Shown here: one piece after another, positions 37,176 to 46,524 of the stretch
How the letters are laid out: the number at the start of each line of letters is the position of its first letter
Numbering within the stretch: the first letter of the stretch is position 1
Assembly: GCA_964347035.1 (NCBI GenBank)
Contig: CAYFXE010000007.1
Coordinates: 1 to 64,000, forward strand
Source of the DNA: CAYFXE01 sp964347035
GTDB taxonomy: Bacteria > Acidobacteriota > Aminicenantia > Aminicenantales > Aminicenantaceae
DNA: 64,000 nucleotides
Direction: 5' to 3'
Position numbers and translations under genes: made by a program
The notes under the pieces: model-generated
The model's database searches: none
The model's input: the letters and a program-made list of their open reading frames with translations, nothing else
Told to the model about the DNA's origin: nothing

Positions 37176-37727
37176 TTATTTTTGCTTCCTCCCTTTTTGG
37201 AGACTTTCTCCTGGGATCAAGAATTTTTTCGGATTAACGTCCATATCAATAAAGTTGTCAGCGCTCTCCATAAGCTTTTGGGAACAGGATTTCTGGAAGG
37301 CCATGATCTCTACAAAACATCCTACAGCGTGTTTAAGGTGCTCGACCAGAGGAACAAAATCACCGTCGCCGCTGACAAGGATGACAGCATCCAGTTTGGG
37401 TGCAAATTCGATCATATCTACGGCAATGCCAATGTCCCAATTCCCCTTCTTGGCTCCGCCAAAAAAAACCTGGAGATCTTTGGTCTTCACTTCGTAGCCT
37501 TGGCCTTTGAGAGCTTCGAAAAAACTGCCCTCATCTTTTTCATCGGCCTTGATGACATAGGCGATGGCCCGAATAAGGCGCCGCCCTCTGACGGCTTCGC
37601 TGAGTAAGGTTCTAAAATTGACTTTTGATTTGTACATATACTTTGCCGAATAATACAAGTTCTGAACATCGACATAAACACCCACTCTCTGCTCTTTGTA
37701 AATGTTGGAAGTCGTTTTACTGCTCAT
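37176..37727 (-). CDS. NYN-domain (LabA/DUF88-like) protein
   Basis: 183 residues, PIN-like nuclease fold of the NYN/LabA family. The acidic metal site is visible: VGVYVDVQNLYYSAK, then GNWDIGIAVDMI and LVSGDGDFVPLVEHLK. Members are candidate ribonucleases involved in RNA processing, though few are characterised. GAGAGG is 8 bases before ATG 37727. It overlaps the initiation region of wrbA, so translational coupling is likely, but no functional link between the two is known. Confidence 0.85.
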   Translation of the reverse strand: MSSKTTSNIYKEQRVGVYVDVQNLYYSAKYMYKSKVNFRTLLSEAVRGRRLIRAIAYVIKADEKDEGSFFEALKGQGYEVKTKDLQVFFGGAKKGNWDIGIAVDMIEFAPKLDAVILVSGDGDFVPLVEHLKHAVGCFVEIMAFQKSCSQKLMESADNFIDMDVNPKKFLIPGESLQKGRKQK

Positions 37728-37784
37728 TAGAGCACCTCTCGATTGAATTTCCCTTTTAAGCTTATATAAAAGAAAATGCTGATG

Positions 37785-39862
37785 TCAATTTGGATAGGGG
37801 ACCGATTGCAAAAATTTATAAAACCAGTTGAGCACACGGTTCATAACATCGATCCGATGCGTGTATTCTCTTATCCCGTGCGGCTCTCGAGGATAAATGA
37901 CCAGCTTGACCTTTGCTCCATAATGTTTTAGAGCCGAATAAAATTGGTATGCCTGGGAGACAGGCACCCGCAAATCCCTTTCTCCGTGGACAATCAGGAT
38001 CGGAGTATTAACCTTGGAGGCGTAAGTGAGGGGCGAATTCATCCGGTAGATTTCGGGATCCTCATAAGGAGACTTGACGAAATAACCGAGGGAAAACGAA
38101 GGTTCATCCGTAAGGGCATACTCAGTTGTCAAATCCGCCACTCCGGCTCTGGCGAAGGCGGCCTTAAACCTGTCAGTGTGGGCAATAATCCAGAAGGTCA
38201 GATAGCCTCCATAGCTTCCTCCACCAACGAACATCTTCTCCTCATCGACCCAACCTCTCTGGATCAAATAGTCCACGCCACTCATCACATCGCTCATCGG
38301 CCCTTCACCCCAGTTGCGCACGTTGGCCATCATCCAATTCATCCCCTTCCCTGAGCTGCCTCGGAAATTCGGGAGAAGAACCATATACCCTTGAGCAGCG
38401 AACAGCTGAGCCCAGTTGCTGATGTGGGCTCCCAGACTCCAGTTATAAGCCGGCCCCCCGTGCAGCCAGACCACAAGAGGTGATCGTTTTTCCGGAATAA
38501 AACCGATAGGCTTAACAACAATACCCGAGACTAAGGCTTTATCCTTGGAATTTTCCCATTCGATTTCCTCCACTTCACCCAATTTTATTTTGTTCAGATC
38601 ATCATTAAAGAAAGTGAGCTGCTTCCTGTCTGTCCCATCTGTCCTAGAAACCCAAATGTCTGGAGGACTTGTGCGTGATTCGCTGAGAAAGGCGGCGTGT
38701 TCTCCATCGGAACTGATCGTCCAGGTCCTGGCCCAGTAGGGAATAGTCGAGTGGTTCATCTCGAAAAGCATCTTCACCTTTTCTTGGCGGTCGACAGAGA
38801 TCAAGTTGTGACGCGTCCCTACAGCCACAGAGGCCAGAAACTCATCCTTTTTGGGATGCCAAACGATATCCCAGACATTACCCTTGTAATATTCAAGAAG
38901 ATCGATGGATTCGCCTCCCTCTGTAGAGATAATCTTGGGAATCCCTCTTTCCTTAAACTCACCTACTGGTCCCATGAAGACAATCCATTCTCCGTCCGGT
39001 GAGAAGGAGGGGGGCGCTTGAGCGTTGGTTTTGGTGACGAGGANNNNNNNNNNATGGCAAGAGTGACCTCGTCCTGGATGGAGAAGACGTCCTCGAGCTC
39101 GCGGTCGTAGCGCTCGGACCAGAGGTGGTATCCGCTGGCCACATCGATCAGGCTCAGATGACTCTGGTATTCCATACCTTCTGCTGTCGGCATAGGAGAG
39201 GCCAGGACTACGATTTTCTGGCTATCTGGAGACCAGTTAAAATGCCAGATGGTCATTTCTTGCTCGGTGAGGATTCGCGTTTTTCGGCTCTCCACATCCA
39301 TTATCCAGAGGCGGATTTGTCTAAAATCTTCGTCGACAACGATCGCATCATCCCCTTTCTTCTGGCGGTCAATCTCCTCTTCTGTCCGAGGTTTGTCCAT
39401 TAAATAGGCAATCATTTGACCATCGGGTGACCATTTGAAAGATCTGATGGAACTCTTCTCTTCGGTCGTCTTCTCTAACTTAGCCGACTTAAGAGCATAA
39501 AAATAGATCTGGGCATTCCTCTCATTGTCTCGCCTGGAAAGAAAAGCCAAAACTTCCCCGTCCGGAGACCAGCAAGGAGAAGTGTCTGACCCAGGATTTT
39601 TGGTGAGTTGTTCAAGCAAATTTCCGTCTCTGGACACAATCCAGATGTTCGAGTCAGACCTCTTATCATCACCAAACTGACTGACGACAAAGGCCACCCG
39701 ATCACCGTCAGGAGAGATCTGAGGATCAGAGATTCTCTGGAGATGCAGGATGTCTTCTGGAACCAGAGGACTTTTATTTTCAGAAACAAACAAGCTGTTT
39801 ATCAGGAAAAACAAGGCGAAAAAACAAAATATGACAACTTTTGCCCTTCTCATTTTATTCAT
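37785..39862 (-). CDS. Secreted S9 prolyl-oligopeptidase-family peptidase, split by an assembly gap
   Basis: One gene of about 690 residues read in two frames across the gap at 39044-39053. The N-terminal half has a signal peptide and WD40-like TolB beta-propeller repeats (SPDGDRVAFVVS, WSPDGEVLAFLS, WSPDSQKIVVLA). After the gap the propeller resumes (FSPDGEWIVFMG). The hydrolase domain follows with GGGSYGGYLTFW (Ser), HGERDLRVPVSQ (Asp) and PREPHGIREY (His). It would cut peptides outside the cytoplasm. GGAGGG precedes ATG 39862. About 77 bases at the right gap edge (39054-39130) encode SGYHLWSERYDRELEDV-type sequence from another protein family and look chimeric. Confidence 0.85.
39044..39053. 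other. Assembly gap (10 N) with chimeric right edge
   Basis: Scaffold gap inside the S9 peptidase. The adjoining 39054-39130 is more GC-rich than its surroundings and encodes YHLWSERYDREL, VFSIQDEVTLA, a motif of TolB-like/TPR adenylate-cyclase-type proteins, joined at a shared DVASG. Confidence 0.9.
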
Positions 39863-40029
39863 TCTTACACCCTCCTCTCTTCGAAAAGACGAAACCCATT
39901 TTAAGTGTTGCTCAACACAGAGTCAATCTGGAGGGAAACTTTATGTCCAAAGGGTAATTCAGATGGGTTTCCTGTGGGGAATCATAAAAGAGGCGGGAAA
40001 AGAAATTTTAGGATAAAGCGCTCGACCGA

Positions 40030-41844
40030 TTAAAAGGCAATCTTAAACTCGGTCCCTTTCTCTCTAGATAGCTCAATATTCCCTTCGATCTGGCTCACCA
40101 GATCCGTCACCAACTGCATCCCTAAAGTTTCAGTGTTCTGGAAATCCAGATCCTCGGGAAAACCGACACCGTTGTCTTTGACGATAAGGCTTGTCTTTCC
40201 CCAGTTGTTTCCGTTCATCCTGACCGAGATCTCCCCCTCTTGACCATTCGGGAAAGCGTGTTTTAGCGAATTGGAGACAAGCTCATTAACGATCAACCCA
40301 CAGGGTATAGCCTGGTTGATATTGAGGAAGACTTTGTTCACATTAACTTTGAGTTGAACTCGTTCCATTCCAATCCTGTACATGGAAAACAGATGAGTGG
40401 TCAGCCGCTCGATGTAATCAGCAAAATTAATCCTGGACAGATCTTTAGACTGATACAGAGATTCATGAATCAGAGCCATCGACCGGATGCGATCCTGTCC
40501 GACATTAAAGATATCCAGAATCTTCTTGTTCTTGATTTGTTTCGATTGCAGTCTCAGGAGGCTGGAGATGATCTGCATGTTATTCTTCACCCGGTGATGA
40601 ATCTCTCTCAGCATGACTTCCCTCTCTCGGAGTGAAGCCTTGATTTTCTCCTCTGATCGCTTCCGTTCTGTGATGTCTCGGTAGATAGCGTAGATAGCAA
40701 TTACTTGGCCGTCGACGATGATCGGTGAACCTAGAACGGAGACATGGATGAGACTTCCATCCCTACGTTGACGGATGGCTTCGAAGTTCACATTCTCTCC
40801 CTCAGCCACCTTCTTGGTGATCGAATGTCCTTCCAGGAATTCCTTTCTCGGCATGACCTGTTCATCCACATTTCTCCCCAGTAAATCGTCTCGGTCATAC
40901 CCGAACAACCGCGTGAACTCGCTATTGACACTCAGAATCTTGCCCTCTCTATCCGCCATAACGATTCCTTCTTGAGCGCTTTCAAACAGCTGATCAAGAT
41001 GAGCTTTTTCTAATCGCATTTTCTCTTCCGCTTTCTTCCGATCAGATATGTCTCGGTTAATGCTCAAAATGGCCTTCTGTCCTTTATAATCCACTACAGC
41101 CGCATTGATCTCTAAATATATTTCGGAGCCATCTTTTTTATAATGGACCGTCTCAAAACTGTGGAAGGCCCCCTCCTCCAGAGCCTTCTTTATACGTGTT
41201 TTGCCCAGAGCAACATCCTTAGAAATGTCCTCGAGTGACATCCCGAGGAATTCGTCTCTTGTGAATCCGTACATCTCACAAGCCCGAGGATTGACGTTGA
41301 GAATGATCTCATTCTCAGGAGCAAAGACAAAAATTGCATCATGGGCATTCTCGAACAATCCTCGATAATCCTTCTCGGCCTGCTTTAAGGCTTCCTCGGC
41401 CTGCTTCCGCTCTGAGATATCACGGGCCATCACCAGAAGTTTTTTCAACCTCCCCTTTTCATCCCTGATAGGATTGGATAGAACCTGCCCCATGCATTTC
41501 TCTCCTTTTTTTGTCACGAAAGTGAGCTCGTATACAGGCTCATCTTCGCCAAGAATCATTTGATGTAGATTTCTCTCTAACAGGCTTTTACTTTCCTCCG
41601 ACAATAACGGCAGCTCCATGAAATTCTTTCCGATGATTTCCTCTGGTTTGTATCCCAGCCAGTCGTAGAGCCTACGAGTCACATCTAAAACATTCCCTTG
41701 TCCATCCACGATCCCGATAACTTCGGGCGAACATTCGAATATTCTTCTGTATTGCTGTTCGTTTTTGAGAACTTCCTCTTTTATATTTTTGTTTTTTTTA
41801 TGTCCTGATAATTCTTGGTTTGGATATCGGCCGTTTTTTTCCAT
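40030..41844 (-). CDS. Three-PAS sensor histidine kinase (HisKA_2/HWE-like)
   Basis: About 604 residues, soluble. Three PAS-PAC modules follow each other (residues about 30-150, 155-275, 280-400), each ending with the DISERK/DISDRK/DITERK linker. A HisKA_2 domain follows with the acceptor His near 415 (LREIHHRVKNNMQIISSLL), then a HATPase (NELVSNSLKHAFPNG, VKDNGVGFPEDLD). Such kinases often signal to light, oxygen or general stress partners. No response regulator is adjacent. ATG 41844 has AAGGGAAA 9 bases upstream and is preferred to the GTG two codons earlier. Confidence 0.88.
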   Translation of the reverse strand: MEKNGRYPNQELSGHKKNKNIKEEVLKNEQQYRRIFECSPEVIGIVDGQGNVLDVTRRLYDWLGYKPEEIIGKNFMELPLLSEESKSLLERNLHQMILGEDEPVYELTFVTKKGEKCMGQVLSNPIRDEKGRLKKLLVMARDISERKQAEEALKQAEKDYRGLFENAHDAIFVFAPENEIILNVNPRACEMYGFTRDEFLGMSLEDISKDVALGKTRIKKALEEGAFHSFETVHYKKDGSEIYLEINAAVVDYKGQKAILSINRDISDRKKAEEKMRLEKAHLDQLFESAQEGIVMADREGKILSVNSEFTRLFGYDRDDLLGRNVDEQVMPRKEFLEGHSITKKVAEGENVNFEAIRQRRDGSLIHVSVLGSPIIVDGQVIAIYAIYRDITERKRSEEKIKASLREREVMLREIHHRVKNNMQIISSLLRLQSKQIKNKKILDIFNVGQDRIRSMALIHESLYQSKDLSRINFADYIERLTTHLFSMYRIGMERVQLKVNVNKVFLNINQAIPCGLIVNELVSNSLKHAFPNGQEGEISVRMNGNNWGKTSLIVKDNGVGFPEDLDFQNTETLGMQLVTDLVSQIEGNIELSREKGTEFKIAF

Positions 41845-42057
41845 ATTCACTTTCCCTTAGACCTCTTGGAAGCTTAAAAATGGCAGAGATTGACCTTATC
41901 TTTGGATAGACTCTTCTCCTTTTTTTTCATATCCTGAGAATATTCTTCCAGAGGACCGCGGACAGGACAATCACCCTTTCGGATGAATCAGCAGGTGAAA
42001 TTCTATATTCGTTTCTAATCTAATAAGGGGATTTAAGGGGGGAACAGGGGAGATAGG

Positions 42058-42884
42058 TTAGAATCCATATCTTGCACCAATCTCTATTCCCCATATAAGA
42101 TTCCACCCCTGGGCAATAATCGTTCCCCCCATATCACTTCCTTCATACGACGAATAAAAGCTAAACAGACTTGCTCCCAGAGCCGTGACAAAGGCTCTCA
42201 AATCTATCCCGAGAGGAAAGCTTTTGAATAAATAAAAGCTAAATCCCCCGCCTGCTTTCACGGCTATATCCTCAGCTGAACGAATCTCGATCATATATCC
42301 AAATTTCTCTTCTTTTTCTTTTTCTCCCTGAATCAGACAGAACCCAAGACCGATGAATCCATAAGGAATGACAGCCCCCCCTGATTTTCGCGCCTGAAAG
42401 ACAGCATTTAAAATTACGGAAGTTACGCTCCATGGAAGCGAATGTTTTGTATACCTGTTTCGTAATCCGGGATTTTTTGGAATCAAGGCATACCTAGCCT
42501 GATAATTTGCGCTTTGATGGCTTATATCTCCTCGAAGACCAAAGTGAGGACTGAAATTATACTGGATACTNNNNNNNNNNTCAGGTTGTAGATAGTTTTC
42601 AAAGTAATTTCCTGCTCTAAGCTATTCATCCTTCTCCAAGTAGATGTAAAAGAACGGTCGGCGTGCATTCTCGTATAGTGAAACACATCAGATGGCCAGC
42701 GGCTTATTCCCACAGTAAACCCAAAACTGTATTTTTTCTCTGTGGCCTCAACAGAGCTTTGAAGCAAAAAAGAGAAAATGATGCCGGCAACAATAGCTGA
42801 GACTTTTTTCAGTCTTATTTTTCTAAAAGATTGGACAATAAATGACGAAATAGCAAATCCCCTGTTTATTTCCTTCAACATCAA
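42058..42884 (-). CDS. Outer-membrane beta-barrel protein, split by an assembly gap
   Basis: One gene read in two frames around the gap at 42571-42580. It has a signal peptide (SAIVAGIIFSFLLQSSVEA), then alternating amphipathic strands (KYSFGFTVGISRWP; after the gap SIQYNFSPHFGLRGDIS, SYGFIGLGF-like, KAGGGFSFYLFKSFPLGIDL). It ends with Phe in IGARYGF, the usual barrel-assembly signal. About 275 residues suggests an 8-to-10-strand porin-like barrel. The product is unknown beyond that. No other gene lies between it and the PAS kinase. Confidence 0.75.
42571..42580. other. Assembly gap (10 N)
   Basis: This gap lies inside the beta-barrel gene. Both edges fit the same protein in different frames. 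Confidence 0.95.
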
Positions 42885-43058
42885 TGGAGCAAAAGTCGTG
42901 CCAAATTAAACAGGGGAGCTATGATAAATTTTATCTTCTTCTTGTCCTCCAACGATGACAGATGGAACGAAAAAGAGAAGAAAGTGGATATAAGATTGAC
43001 TCTCTTCCTCTCTCGATGTTATATTCCATAGTCTAGAATCAATGGCCATCACCTTAGA

Positions 43059-44093
43059 ATGATGCAAAAAAAAAATTTTCCCCTACTAGTCCTACTTTTT
43101 TCTATCATCTCCTTATCGTGTTCAGAAAAAAAGTCCTCCTCTGATCTTCAGGCGAGGCTCGATAGTTTTTTCCAGAAGGACAAAGTCACCATTGCTGTTA
43201 CCGACTCCGGGCTCGGAGGACTGTCCATCGTCGCCGAAGCTGCAGAGAGATTTAAAGGAACAAATTTATTCAAGGGTGTCGACCTCCTTTTTTTTAACGC
43301 TCTTTTTTCCAGCGAAGGGGGCTACAACAGCTTGAAAACAAGGGAGGAAAAAGTTAAGGTTCTTGACAGTGCTCTCCATAGTCTTGAGAAAAACTATCAG
43401 CCGGACCTTATCCTTATCGGCTGCAACACTCTGTCTGTCCTTTACGAAGACACTGGGTTTTCACAGCAAACATTCATCCCGGTGGTCGGCATCATCGATT
43501 CCGGTGTTGAGCTTATCGAGCAGAGCTTAAAAACATCACCTGAATCCAGTGTCATTGTGTTCGGCACCCAGACGACTATCGAGGAGGGGACATATCAAAA
43601 CACACTGGTCGAAAGGGGGATTTTACCAGACCGAATTATCTCGCAAGCCTGTCCAGAATTGGTCAACTATATCGAGAAGAATTTGGCTGGTGATGAGACC
43701 GAAATGCTGATATCCGCTTATGTGGATGAGTCCCTCCAAAAAGTCAAAGACCTCCATGAACCTATTCATGTGAGTCTCAACTGCACCCATTTCGGGTATG
43801 CTCTCGATTCTTGGAAGGATGCATTTGCAAGTTATGGAATAAAACCTCTGTCTTTCCTCAACCCGAACATAAAAATGATCGATTTCCTCTTCCAGTCTCA
43901 GAGAAAGGATCGGGTGGAAGGAACAGATGTCTCCGTCTCTGCAGTTTCCATGGTTGAAATCAGTGAGGACAGAATCGATTCTATCGGAAGCTGGCTTCGT
44001 GAGATCTCACTCCAATCGGCAGAAGCCCTTAGGACCTATAAGCTAATACCAGATCTCTTTGAGTGGAAAAAATTCGTAAAGGGAAGAGACTAG
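43059..44093 (+). CDS. Lipoprotein glutamate-racemase-like protein
   Basis: 344 residues. The family signature VTDSGLGGLSIVAEA (catalytic Asp/Ser), the first Cys loop LIGCNTLSVLY and the second SLNCTHFGYAL are all present, as in MurI. Unlike MurI, a signal peptide with a lipobox (LLFSIISLSCSEK) precedes the domain, so the protein should be anchored outside the cytoplasm. MurI is normally cytoplasmic and about 270 residues. The extra length is the signal peptide plus a C-terminal helical end. It might racemise Asp/Glu outside the cell or serve another role. It ends by overlapping the 3' end of purM. Confidence 0.85.
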   Translation: MMQKKNFPLLVLLFSIISLSCSEKKSSSDLQARLDSFFQKDKVTIAVTDSGLGGLSIVAEAAERFKGTNLFKGVDLLFFNALFSSEGGYNSLKTREEKVKVLDSALHSLEKNYQPDLILIGCNTLSVLYEDTGFSQQTFIPVVGIIDSGVELIEQSLKTSPESSVIVFGTQTTIEEGTYQNTLVERGILPDRIISQACPELVNYIEKNLAGDETEMLISAYVDESLQKVKDLHEPIHVSLNCTHFGYALDSWKDAFASYGIKPLSFLNPNIKMIDFLFQSQRKDRVEGTDVSVSAVSMVEISEDRIDSIGSWLREISLQSAEALRTYKLIPDLFEWKKFVKGRD

Positions 44094-44813
44094 CCTAGGA
44101 TTCTCAACTCTTTGTCGCCCTTGACGACTTCCCCTATTACCCAGGCTTTCTCTCTCATTTTATGGAGAAGGGAGAAGGCATTAGGCGCGGCTTTCGAACC
44201 GATGATCAGGATCATCCCGATGCCCATGTTGAACGTCCTGAACATCTCCCTTTCGCTGACTCGCCCTTTCTCTTGAATCTTCTGAAAAATTCGGGGGATT
44301 TTCCATGAGCCTTTTTCTATCTCGACTGACAAGCCCAACACAAAAACCTGCGAGATCGAATTTGTCCTTCGCGTACATCCCCGGCAGCTCGGCGGTTTCG
44401 CCGCCGAGAAGGGCGCATCCGGCTGTCAGACAGCCTTTGGTTATCCCTCTCATGAGCTCTAAAAGCTTTTTTTTGTCTAATTTACCGCAGGCGATGTAAT
44501 CGAGAAAGAAGAGGGGTTCCGCTCCGGTTACGACAACATCATCCGCACACATGGCCACAAGATCCACACCGACCGTATCGTATTTACCCACAAGGTCAGC
44601 GACCAGAAGCTTTGTCCCCACACCATCAGTGGAGGAGACCAAAACGGGATTCTTTATTTTTTGGAGGCGAGGCTTGAACAATCCGCTGAATCCCCCGATT
44701 TTTCCTAAGACTTCAATGCGATGGGTTTTTCGTATGAGGGGTATGATTCTCTTGATAAACGCATCGGCTCTATCAATATCGACACCTGCCTTTTTATAAG
44801 TAAGTGCAATCAT
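44090..44813 (-). pseudogene. purM: purM (phosphoribosylformylglycinamidine cyclo-ligase) with internal deletion and frameshift
   Basis: The N-terminal 165 or so residues are typical PurM: YKKAGVDIDRADAF, VLVSSTDGVGTKLLVA, DLVAMCADDVVVTGAEPLFF and GGETAELPGMYAKDKFDLAG. The frame then runs FCVGL and would shift to LSVEIEKGSWKIPRIF, the C-terminal PurM segment (normally IPRVLP...SW). The C-terminus FRTFNMGIGMILI, VIGEVVKG is normal. About 100 residues, including the region that follows GFCVGVV up to the TGGG/IPRVLP segment, are missing. The join falls in GGGCTTGTC, read in two frames. PurM makes the imidazole ring in purine synthesis, so this copy cannot work. It may be a true deletion or an assembly error. 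Confidence 0.8.
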
Positions 44814-44880
44814 TTGGTTCTTCCGGCCTGATGAAAATCACCTGATATATACCACCCCCACACATCCAAGTCAAAATATC

Positions 44881-45049
44881 GGGGTCAGACCTTCATAACT
44901 TTTATAATTGCCATCAACAGGAATTCTCACATCTCTTAATAAAAAAGGAATGGAATGATAAGATGTTCAAAAAGTTTTATTTTTCCTGAATTAACCAGCT
45001 ACATAGACGCTTATAATTAAAAATATGAAAGTTATGAAGGTCTGACCCC
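44881..45049. mobile_element. Miniature inverted-repeat element, copy 1
   Basis: 169 bp bounded by perfect 22-bp terminal inverted repeats; the left starts GGGGTCAGACCTTCATAACT and the right ends with its complement AGTTATGAAGGTCTGACCCC. The centre is AT-rich and encodes nothing. It has the same ends as 48337-48495. The GGGGTCAGRCC motif resembles ends used by REP-associated (IS200-like) transposases, but no transposase is in the window. Confidence 0.8.
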
Positions 45050-45076
45050 AAAAGATGGAGAAAAATTCTGTTTTTG

Positions 45077-45104
45077 TGTAACCTTTTAGTAGATGGCAAG
45101 TCTA
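45077..45104 (+). promoter_or_regulatory. ECF-type promoter for the sigma-factor operon
   Basis: TGTAACC (45077-45083), a 16-bp spacer and GTCTA (45100-45104) match the -35 and -10 shape common in front of autoregulated ECF sigma genes in soil and sediment bacteria. It lies 32 bases before the GTG of the sigma gene, so it fits self-activation. Confidence 0.7.
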
Positions 45105-45135
45105 TATATGTGAACGCTTAACGCAAGGACCAATA

Positions 45136-45696
45136 GTGGACCATTCGCAAACAGATAATCAAATCATGTTAGAGGTTCGAGAGGGAAAAGTGGAAAAACT
45201 GGCCATTCTTTTCGAAAAGCATCACGTGAAGCTTTTTAACTTCTTCCTCCGTTTAACCGGAAACAGGGGAACAAGCGAGGATCTAGTCCAGGATGTCTTT
45301 TACCGTATACTGAAATACAGGACGACTTACCATGATTGGAGCAAGTTCACGGTCTGGATGTACCAAATCGCCCGCAACGCCCACATCGATCATCTAAGAA
45401 AGAAAAAGAAAGAAATCCCCCTCGAAGATCAATGGGAAGAGGCCGTGAGTCCGGGGCCCACACCTTCTGAGGAAGTGGAACACGGAGAAGAGATCGCCTT
45501 GATGCGGCAAGCGCTCTCCAGACTCCCGCTCAAGAAAAGAGAAATCCTGGTCCTCAGCCGTTATCAAAACATGAAATACAAAGAGATCGCCGAACTCTTT
45601 GACTGCCACATCGGGACAGTCAAAACTTACATCCACCGGGCTGTCAAAGACTTAGGCAAGATCTATCTAGAACTCTCAAGGGAGACAGTCTCATGA
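45136..45696 (+). CDS. ECF RNA polymerase sigma factor
   Basis: 186 residues, region 2 (LFNFFLRLTGNRGTSEDLVQ with DVFYRILKYR) and region 4 (LPLKKREILVLSRYQNMKYK, EIAELFDCHIGTVKTYIHRA) are intact, and there is no region 1 or 3, so it is a Group 4 sigma factor. It directs polymerase to envelope or stress genes, probably including its own operon. GTG 45136 has AAGGA 6 bases upstream. Its stop overlaps the anti-sigma start by 4 bases. Confidence 0.92.
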   Translation: MDHSQTDNQIMLEVREGKVEKLAILFEKHHVKLFNFFLRLTGNRGTSEDLVQDVFYRILKYRTTYHDWSKFTVWMYQIARNAHIDHLRKKKKEIPLEDQWEEAVSPGPTPSEEVEHGEEIALMRQALSRLPLKKREILVLSRYQNMKYKEIAELFDCHIGTVKTYIHRAVKDLGKIYLELSRETVS

Positions 45697-46511
45697 GATG
45701 CCAAGACATACAAACAAAATTCCCAGATTATCTCACAGGAGACATGGACTCAAAAACAAAGAAGAACATTCAGTCTCATATCGCCGATTGCTCAACCTGT
45801 AGAGAGGAGTTGGAAAGTCTAAGCTCGATCTGGGCTAAACTGGGTGTGCTCCCGGAGGAACAGCCCTCCAGTGATTTGCGTACTCGCTTCTATTCCATGC
45901 TCGAAGCCCACAAACAGGAGCTCGAACAAGAAAAGGCTCCCAGCCGTTTCCGGAAAGCTGTCGAAGGCTGGCTCGAGGGCTGGTGGCCAAGGCGGCCCGC
46001 CTTCCAGTTTTCCTTAGCCCTTTTACTCCTAGTCGCCGGATTGGCTGCAGGCTATTTTCTGAATTCCAGAGGACAAGCTCCCCATGAACTGGCTCAACTC
46101 CGCCAGGAGGTCCAGAACATGCACCAGATGCTGGCGGTTTCACTCCTAGATCAACAATCTCCCAGTGAGAGAATCAGGGGCATCAACCTTAGTTATGGTA
46201 TAGAAAAACCTGAGCCTCAGACTTTGACTAGGCTTCTTCGCACCCTGAACAGCGACCCGAACGTCAACGTCCGTCTGGCCGCTGTGGATGCTCTCTACCT
46301 ATTCCGTGACAACGCGATGGTGCGGGAGGGCCTTGTGGCTTCCCTTCCTCAACAAAACTCTCCGCTGGTCCAGGTATCTCTTATCGACCTAATGGTGGAT
46401 ATTCGCGAGAGGCAGGCCATCGATGCTCTCAAGCAGTTGATCCAAGACGAGGAACTCACCCCTGAGGTTAAACAGCGAGCCGAACAAAGCATCCAGGAGC
46501 TCAGTTATTAG
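45693..46511 (+). CDS. Anti-sigma factor with zinc finger and HEAT-like outer domain
   Basis: 272 residues. The N-terminus is a zf-HC2 anti-sigma domain with the zinc motif HIADCSTC (residues about 30-40), which holds the sigma factor. One membrane helix lies near residues 105-128. Outside the membrane, a short coiled coil (LAQLRQEVQNMHQML) leads to helical repeats (DPNVNVRLAAVDALYL, SPLVQVSLIDLM, VKQRAEQSIQEL) that look like HEAT repeats. That would be a protein-sensing surface. ATGA overlap with the sigma gene gives coupled synthesis. Confidence 0.87.
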   Translation: MRCQDIQTKFPDYLTGDMDSKTKKNIQSHIADCSTCREELESLSSIWAKLGVLPEEQPSSDLRTRFYSMLEAHKQELEQEKAPSRFRKAVEGWLEGWWPRRPAFQFSLALLLLVAGLAAGYFLNSRGQAPHELAQLRQEVQNMHQMLAVSLLDQQSPSERIRGINLSYGIEKPEPQTLTRLLRTLNSDPNVNVRLAAVDALYLFRDNAMVREGLVASLPQQNSPLVQVSLIDLMVDIRERQAIDALKQLIQDEELTPEVKQRAEQSIQELSY

Positions 46512-46524
46512 AAAGGAGAATCAA

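Noticed and set aside
37182..37607. 141-codon plus-strand frame
   Set aside because: It is antisense to the NYN protein, which has the expected acidic motifs.
38963..39862. Separate peptidase N-terminal gene ending in SHRTENGLSSWDQ
   Set aside because: The end is a wrong-frame reading after the 10-N gap; the propeller resumes in the other frame.
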